Shown here: one piece after another, positions 6,866 through 9,621 of the stretch | How positions within the stretch are numbered: position 1 is the first letter of the stretch | Layout: every line of letters starts with the position of its first letter | Assembly (NCBI GenBank): GCA_964513415.1 | Contig: CAZEMX010000074.1 | Span: 1 to 9,621, forward strand | DNA from: Methanomethylicus sp964513415 | GTDB taxonomy: Archaea; Thermoproteota; Methanomethylicia; Methanomethylicales; Methanomethylicaceae | Reading direction: 5' to 3' | Length of the DNA stretch: 9,621 nucleotides | The notes under the pieces: model-generated | Seen by the model: only the letters and a program-made list of their open reading frames with translations | The model's database searches: none | Told to the model about the DNA's origin: nothing | Program-made: the position numbers and the translations under genes

Positions 6866-6893
6866 TAGGGACTAGGCTAGTTTCTGGTCCCTA
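6866..6893 (+). other. Hairpin after the second early gene
   Basis: TAGGGAC (6866-6872) pairs perfectly with GTCCCTA (6887-6893) across a 14-base loop. The loop contains the small palindrome ACTAG-G-CTAGT overlapping the arm. A second small stem, GATGC/GCATC, follows at about 6897-6911. There is no T-run, so it is not a canonical terminator; it may be an RNA-processing or attenuation site. Confidence 0.3.
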
Positions 6894-6910
6894 TGGGATG
6901 CAATCCGCAT

Positions 6911-6950
6911 CATTTCCCCCTTCCCCCCTCCCTCCCCTCTCTCTTTTCCC
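6911..6950 (+). repeat. Polypyrimidine tract in leader
   Basis: From about 6911 to 6950 the plus strand is almost entirely C and T, in runs such as CCCCCTTCCCCCC. It ends just before the GGAG ribosome site of the 69-aa gene. An ORF starting at 6898 would read through it as a Pro/Ser/Leu run, which argues against that longer start. Similar tracts occur at 7982-8004 and 9077-9104, and on the opposite strand upstream of 6165. Confidence 0.6.
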
Positions 6951-6966
6951 ACTGGAGTATCTAGAT

Positions 6967-7176
6967 ATGAGATACAACATCTTCATGCGGACATACTCGG
7001 GCACTGAACTAGTGCTCACCTTCGAATGCTTTACGACAACCCGGTTGGAAGCTTATGCAGTATTCGACAGGCTTACCCGCGGTACTCGCGAATACTATAA
7101 AGCATGGATTATTGACCTAGAGGAGGATAAAGAGCTGAGATACTCCTCTGTGTTGCACGATAGTATCGGAGAGTGA
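6967..7176 (+). CDS. Small protein, 69 aa, alpha/beta, unknown
   Basis: I chose the ATG at 6967 because GGAG (6954-6957) lies nine bases upstream; the longer in-frame start at 6898 would translate a polypyrimidine tract and has no ribosome site. The product starts MRYNIFMRTYSGTELVLTFE, which reads as two beta strands, followed by a helix (RLEAYAVFDRLTRG) and two further strands (YYKAWIIDLEEDKELRY). Small beta-beta-alpha-beta-beta proteins with a similar N-terminus are common in phage early regions, but I know no function. The stop overlaps a GTG (7173-7175) that opens a frame running into the assembly gap, so a coupled downstream gene may be hidden there. Confidence 0.65.
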   Translation: MRYNIFMRTYSGTELVLTFECFTTTRLEAYAVFDRLTRGTREYYKAWIIDLEEDKELRYSSVLHDSIGE

Positions 7177-7223
7177 ACCAGCTAGTGCGCCTCAGAGAAT
7201 GGGGCACACTGTCGGGTTTATTC

Positions 7224-7323
7224 NNNNNNNNNNNNNNNNNNNNNNNNNNNNNNNNNNNNNNNNNNNNNNNNNNNNNNNNNNNNNNNNNNNNNNNNNNNNN
7301 NNNNNNNNNNNNNNNNNNNNNNN
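7224..7323. other. Assembly gap (100 N)
   Basis: Exactly 100 consecutive N. A round 100 is the usual placeholder for a scaffold gap of unknown size, so real distance, and possibly even contig order and orientation, is uncertain. The reading frame to its right enters it without a stop. Confidence 0.97.
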
Positions 7324-7971
7324 AAGTCACAACCCTTTACAGGCCAGCGGCTTGTCAAAGTCACTTGCAAACAGACCGACAAAATGACTAAGGCAGGTAT
7401 CACTGCCCTGCCCTCCGTCTGCGCTTCTGTCCCTGTCCTGTTGCTAGAGGAAGTGAAGCAACACAGTGATGCGCTGCTCCCGCATCTGCTGACTTTCCTT
7501 GAGGGCACGCAGGATTCCATCGTGCGCAGTCTGTATGAGGGCAGCAAGGGAGCGAGGAAGGACGTCCGGCAAGAGGAGATTGACCTCCCTGCGTGCCTGT
7601 CTTTCCTAGCGGCAAAAGAGGCCGGTTCCCGCCTGTCTGGAGATACCATTAAGGCATGGTTCGAATCCGGAATGGCACAGGCTCTCTCCGAAGTTATCAT
7701 TGGGGATGCGCTGAAGTATGGAGACAAGGAGGGATGGACCGAAGAACAGACCGCAACGGTCGGAAAGCATGTTGGAGTGTATTGTGACGTATTCCAGCTG
7801 CTCGCTGGCAAGAACCTCAGCCGGGCCAGCTTCGGCGACAAACAATGGCATCGGCTGACCCAGATTCTCGGCATGATCTTGGAGGAGAACCCAGAGGATG
7901 CGTTCGCGCAGCGCCTGTCCGACAGGATGGCGGTCATTGCTAGGGAGGTCCCAATGGCCGACATGATCTGA
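7324..7971 (+). CDS. Unknown protein, N-terminus probably lost in the gap
   Basis: The first visible ATG is at 7384 (195 residues), but the frame is open from the gap edge at 7324 through 20 more codons that read as normal protein (FTGQRLVKVTCKQTDK), and no Shine-Dalgarno precedes 7384. The true start is therefore probably inside the gap. The visible part looks largely helical: LLLEEVKQHSDALLPHLLTFLEG, then a basic segment EGSKGARKDVRQEE, then several amphipathic helices ending in REVPMADMI. No catalytic or binding motif, signal peptide or membrane helix stands out, and I do not recognise the family. Codon choice is more GC-rich (CTG, GCC, GGC) than in the TTT/CTT/TCT-rich genes from 8478 on, hinting at a different origin or a different part of the genome. 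A terminator follows 38 bases after the stop. Confidence 0.7.
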   Translation, partial: KSQPFTGQRLVKVTCKQTDKMTKAGITALPSVCASVPVLLLEEVKQHSDALLPHLLTFLEGTQDSIVRSLYEGSKGARKDVRQEEIDLPACLSFLAAKEAGSRLSGDTIKAWFESGMAQALSEVIIGDALKYGDKEGWTEEQTATVGKHVGVYCDVFQLLAGKNLSRASFGDKQWHRLTQILGMILEENPEDAFAQRLSDRMAVIAREVPMADMI

Positions 7972-7981
7972 TCCTTCCAGC

Positions 7982-8004
7982 TTCCCCTTCCCCTTCCCCT
8001 TCCC
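7982..8004 (+). repeat. TTCCCC hexamer tandem repeat
   Basis: Three perfect TTCCCC units and a partial fourth lie directly after the stop of the preceding gene and just before the terminator hairpin. Short tandem repeats of this kind can change in length by slippage, and could also be misassembled. Confidence 0.85.
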
Positions 8005-8009
8005 TGAAT

Positions 8010-8037
8010 GCCCGGCTTAGTCCGGGCTTTGTCGTTT
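8010..8037 (+). terminator. Intrinsic terminator after the gap-side gene
   Basis: GCCCGG (8010-8015) and CCGGGC (8022-8027) form a six-pair GC stem with a CTTAGT loop, followed by TTTGTCGTTT. The stem is strong and the T-tract is interrupted, so partial termination is likely. It lies 38 bases after the stop at 7971. Confidence 0.6.
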
Positions 8038-8056
8038 CTAGGATCAGCAACGGGGT

Positions 8057-8119
8057 TACAGGCTAGTCAGCCCATTCAGCCTAATTAGCCTGTCAGCCTG
8101 CCAGCCCATAGACCCCCTC
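8057..8119. repeat. Left AGGCT/AGCCT repeat cluster
   Basis: This stretch contains TACAGGCTAGTCAGCCCA (8057-8074), TAGCCTGTCAGCCT (8086-8099) and CAGCCCATAGACCCCCTC (8102-8119). All three recur in the right cluster: the first as an identical direct copy (8399-8416), the second as a perfect inverted copy (8377-8390), and the third as a 16/18 direct copy (8410-8427). The core unit AGGCT or its complement occurs about five times here. Confidence 0.8.
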
Positions 8120-8173
8120 ACCCCCTCCGACAAGCCCCCCTCAGGGAGAATCTAGCATCGCATAGGGAAGTTT

Positions 8174-8235
8174 CTAGGGGATCAAAATCTAGCAGAAGAA
8201 TTAGTTAGATTCTTCCTCAAATTTTGACCCCCTAG
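8174..8235. other. Long imperfect stem-loop
   Basis: Positions 8174-8188 pair with 8221-8235 over 15 bases with one mismatch (8181/8228), and an inner seven-base stem GAAGAAT/ATTCTTC (8195-8201 with 8209-8215) closes a loop TAGTTAG. The internal loops are 6 and 5 bases. Both outer ends are CTAG. The fold spans 62 bases and is similarly stable read from either strand. It has no open reading frame and no terminator T-run. Confidence 0.7.
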
Positions 8236-8266
8236 GATTTACCGGCCATGTATATCTCCCTATCCA

Positions 8267-8315
8267 GAGAGTATCTTACTCTCAAGCCCCCCACTAGATT
8301 ACCGGGGGCTTGAGA
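8267..8315. other. Two mutually exclusive hairpins
   Basis: Hairpin one pairs GAGAGTA (8267-8273) with TACTCTC (8277-8283) around a three-base loop. Hairpin two pairs TCTCAAGCCCCC (8280-8291) perfectly with GGGGGCTTGAGA (8304-8315) around a 12-base loop. They share 8280-8283, so an RNA or single strand cannot form both completely. This is the arrangement of an attenuator or a folding switch, but no T-run follows hairpin two. Confidence 0.55.
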
Positions 8316-8352
8316 CTAGGATGCGCTATCTTATTTGCACCTAGAGGCCCCC

Positions 8353-8381
8353 TTGACAGGGGCAGGGGGAGGGCGTAGGCT
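8353..8381 (+). promoter_or_regulatory. Weak candidate promoter
   Basis: TTGACA (8353-8358) is an exact -35 consensus and is followed after exactly 17 bases by TAGGCT (8376-8381), a poor -10 (3 of 6). The spacer is very G-rich. The -10 would fall on the first unit of the right AGGCT cluster. It would feed the gene at 8478. Confidence 0.25.
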
Positions 8382-8427
8382 GACAGGCTAGTAGGCTGTA
8401 CAGGCTAGTCAGCCCACAAACCCCCTC
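8376..8427. repeat. Right AGGCT repeat cluster
   Basis: Four AGGCT units begin at 8377, 8385, 8393 and 8402, alternating AGGCTG and AGGCTA at 8-9 base spacing, followed by CAGCCC. TACAGGCTAGTCAGCCCA at 8399-8416 is identical to 8057-8074, CAGCCCACAAACCCCCTC at 8410-8427 matches 8102-8119 at 16 of 18, and AGGCTGACAGGCTA (8377-8390) is the exact reverse complement of 8086-8099. Confidence 0.8.
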
Positions 8428-8477
8428 CCGCGAGTTTCCTCATTTCTTTTAACTTTCACTCACCGGAGAATCCAGCC

Positions 8478-8681
8478 ATGATTTTCACTCTTTCCCGTCC
8501 CTACAAAGCAGATTCTGGCATTATCATGCACCCTGCTTTTCCTTCCCGGAATGATCTTTTCCAGTGGGAGAAAATCCTGCAAGAGACTTTCCCTCAATCT
8601 TCCATTCGAGTCTGTAATGCAAACGGATTCGAGAATGCTCTTTTCTTTCCTGCCCCTTTTCACAATCTTTTCGCGGAGTAA
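8478..8681 (+). CDS. Small protein, 67 aa, unknown
   Basis: GGAG (8465-8468) lies nine bases before the ATG. The product, MIFTLSRPYKADSGIIMHPAF at its start, is rich in Phe, Pro and Asn, with a central helical stretch NDLFQWEKILQETFP and a C-terminal beta-like part ending FPAPFHNLFAE. It has no known motif and no membrane segment. Its TAA (8679-8681) touches the GGAG ribosome site of the next gene, so the two genes form a small operon. The codons favour TTT, CTT, TCT and CCT, unlike the gene before the repeat region. It lies directly downstream of that region and may be controlled by it. Confidence 0.65.
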   Translation: MIFTLSRPYKADSGIIMHPAFPSRNDLFQWEKILQETFPQSSIRVCNANGFENALFFPAPFHNLFAE

Positions 8682-8688
8682 CCAGATC

Positions 8689-9006
8689 ATGGCTTTCAAT
8701 CAATCTCACGCTTTCTTTTCCATCCCTTCCACCGACAAAGAGAATCCCACAATGGTTCAAATGTTCAATCCCAACAGCGGACAAGTTGGAGTAATGGCAG
8801 GGCTTGGCCGGCTTAAATCCATCCCTTCAACTCAATGCAAAAAGGATGAATTCATGAACAAGGCCGGGAAACTCTCTTATTCCTTCACTCACTCAGAAGG
8901 TCAGAGCCCGAACAAAAAGATCCTTGCAGTCTTTGTTCATCCGAACGGTTATGAAACTTTCGGATATCCAAAGGAAGAAGGCTGGAAGCATTATCTTTTT
9001 TCCTAA
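8689..9006 (+). CDS. Small protein, 105 aa, unknown
   Basis: I chose the ATG at 8689 because GGAG (8675-8678) lies ten bases upstream and because the longer in-frame ORF from 8551 would overlap most of the preceding gene. The product begins MAFNQSHAFFSIPSTDKENP and contains a Gly-rich segment NPNSGQVGVMAGLGRLKSIP (about residues 27-46), a Lys-rich part and a C-terminal set of likely beta strands (KKILAVFVHPNGYETFGYPK). It looks like a small beta-rich soluble domain. No catalytic residues are obvious and I do not recognise it. A strong terminator begins at its stop codon, so it closes a two-gene unit with the 67-aa gene. Confidence 0.7.
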   Translation: MAFNQSHAFFSIPSTDKENPTMVQMFNPNSGQVGVMAGLGRLKSIPSTQCKKDEFMNKAGKLSYSFTHSEGQSPNKKILAVFVHPNGYETFGYPKEEGWKHYLFS

Positions 9007-9065
9007 ACCCTGAGAATCCTGCCACCTTAGCCTTTCCAAAAGAGAGGCTAATCGGCAGGGTTTTT
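9005..9065 (+). terminator. Strong intrinsic terminator
   Basis: The stem CCTGCC/GGCAGG (9018-9023 with 9054-9059) and inner stem TTAGCCT/AGGCTAA (9027-9033 with 9045-9051) are followed by a five-T run (9061-9065). An alternative, AAACCCTG (9005-9012) with CAGGGTTT (9056-9063), is also perfect and competes for the same right arm, starting within the stop codon of the 105-aa gene. Confidence 0.85.
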
Positions 9066-9117
9066 CCTTTCTGGAGCCTGCTCTTTCCCTCCCTTCCTTC
9101 CTTCGGAGCATCCAATC

Positions 9118-9405
9118 ATGCCCAATCATCTTACCCACACTCTCGATTCCATCCAGCCTCTCAGTGAGGACTGCATTCTTAACATGGCTTTTGAGCTTCA
9201 TCGTACCGTGAACAGTTTAAACGATCTTTTCCTTTTCTCTTTTGCTTTCGGTGATAAGGATGGCCGTGCCTTCAATCCTGCCACCGGATACGATCTTTTC
9301 CGGGAATGGCAGATCATCTTTGCCTGTTTCCTCGCAGAAATGAGTGAAGAGGATTTGAAAGAGTGCTTCCCGGAAATCTTTCCTCTCTCCTCAGAAGGAC
9401 TCTAA
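9118..9405 (+). CDS. Small acidic protein, 95 aa, unknown
   Basis: GGAG (9105-9108) lies nine bases before the ATG and a polypyrimidine tract precedes it. The product is acidic and mostly helical: LSEDCILNMAFELHRTVNSL, then NDLFLFSFAFGDKDGRAFNP, then a helix YDLFREWQIIFACFLAEMS and an acidic C-terminal part, EEDLKECFPEIFPL. The Phe content is high. No membrane helix is convincing and no known motif is seen. Its TAA shares a base with the ATG of the next gene (TAATG), so the pair is translationally linked. With a terminator upstream it needs its own promoter, which I could not identify in 9066-9104. Small acidic early phage proteins sometimes mimic DNA or block host enzymes; nothing here shows that. 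Confidence 0.7.
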   Translation: MPNHLTHTLDSIQPLSEDCILNMAFELHRTVNSLNDLFLFSFAFGDKDGRAFNPATGYDLFREWQIIFACFLAEMSEEDLKECFPEIFPLSSEGL

Positions 9406-9621
9406 TGCAGAAACTCTTTCGTCCCTATCTCTCCCTCCCCGAAGTAGAGCATCTATGCTCTCTTCTCTCCCAGAACCTTTCCATCCCAGAAGCTAAAACA
9501 GCCTACGGGAAACTCTTCAAACTCAAGCTAGAAGCCGAGATTGGTCTGAGGCAGGAAGCCTACCAGAAGAAGCCTTCTCTTCTTCAGAAACTAGAGGATC
9601 AGGCCACCCCTAAAGAAACAA
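9405..9621 (+). CDS. Unknown protein, C-terminus beyond the window
   Basis: The ATG overlaps the previous stop (TAATG) and has AAGGA (9394-9398) six bases upstream. Seventy-two codons are visible to the right edge with no stop. The sequence, beginning MQKLFRPYLSLPEVEHLCSL, is strongly helical and charged, with a long Lys/Glu/Gln-rich stretch (about residues 30-72, including LKLEAEIGLRQEAYQKKP) that may form a coiled coil. Domain content cannot be judged from this fragment. It belongs to the same transcription unit as the 95-aa gene. Confidence 0.7.
   Translation, partial: MQKLFRPYLSLPEVEHLCSLLSQNLSIPEAKTAYGKLFKLKLEAEIGLRQEAYQKKPSLLQKLEDQATPKET

Larger units (their letters stand above)
7972..8477. 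other. Repeat- and hairpin-rich non-coding region
   Basis: No gene is supported in these 506 bases. In order they hold a TTCCCC tandem repeat, a terminator, a cluster of AGGCT/AGCCT repeats (8057-8119), an A/T-richer centre with a long stem-loop (8174-8235), two overlapping hairpins (8267-8315), a TTGACA element (8353-8358), and a second AGGCT cluster (8376-8427) that repeats and mirrors the first. CTAG occurs 11 times between 8038 and 8408, well above the one or two expected by chance. Candidate roles are a replication origin, a packaging or recombination site, or a structured regulatory leader; the sequence does not decide between these. Confidence 0.6.

Noticed and set aside
6898..7176. 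Longer 92-codon form of the 69-aa gene
   Set aside because: The added 23 codons translate a polypyrimidine tract, and the internal ATG at 6967 has GGAG at nine bases.
7173..7223. GTG-started frame entering the gap (NQLVRLREWGTLSGLF)
   Set aside because: Only 17 codons are visible and the GGAGA before it is too close to act as a normal ribosome site; noted as a possibility only.
7218..7964. 248-codon minus-strand frame
   Set aside because: It runs through the N gap and is antisense to a better-supported plus-strand gene; the Ser/Cys/Arg-rich product looks non-coding.
8280..8315. Intrinsic terminator
   Set aside because: The stem is strong but no T-run follows on the plus strand, and the complement strand also lacks one.
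8057..8427. CRISPR array
   Set aside because: The repeats are unevenly spaced (8-9 bases or about 300), partly inverted, and there are no uniform spacers.
8551..9006. 151-codon form of the 105-aa gene
   Set aside because: It would overlap most of the 67-aa gene, while the ATG at 8689 has a proper GGAG.

Overview
The window reads as part of a tailed double-stranded DNA phage (Caudoviricetes) genome or prophage. The evidence is a head and DNA-packaging gene block (small terminase, large terminase, portal, scaffold-like protein) packed with 1-4 base overlaps on the minus strand, facing a plus-strand run of very small genes that I do not recognise. Base composition is close to balanced. The host cannot be named; a Fur-type operator-like palindrome would fit a proteobacterial host but does not prove one. 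A run of exactly 100 N (7224-7323) marks an assembly gap, so the order and distance of what lies left and right of it are not guaranteed.

Minus-strand block, read right to left (6165 to 1): a 387-residue protein with an HEVQH metallopeptidase-like motif resembling a large-polyvalent-protein-associated domain; a small-terminase-like HTH protein; a 52-residue ORF that overlaps the small terminase gene and runs into the large terminase start; the large terminase with ATPase and nuclease motifs; the portal; an 88-residue helical protein; and the first 182 codons of a Pro/Ala-rich scaffold-like protein, cut by the left edge. These look like one late transcript. The terminase cuts and pumps DNA through the portal into a prohead built on the scaffold; the capsid gene should lie just beyond position 1.

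Divergent control region (6166-6476): no gene. It holds a G-rich repeat with quadruplex potential beside the late operon start, a Fur-box-like palindrome lying between candidate -35 and -10 elements, and a second 15-base palindrome.

Plus-strand block (6477-9621): three small genes before the gap (60, 60 and 69 aa); after it, one gene whose reading frame is open back into the gap (at least 215 codons); then about 500 bases of non-coding DNA rich in inverted and direct repeats (7972-8477), starting with a terminator; then small genes of 67, 105 and 95 aa and a fourth cut by the right edge. Several share a GGAG Shine-Dalgarno followed by a similar 9-10 base spacer. These are plausible early, host-interaction genes by position only. 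The strongest candidates for undescribed biology are the repeat-rich region at 8057-8427, the Fur-like operator, the stand-alone HEVQH protein and the overlapping 52-aa ORF.
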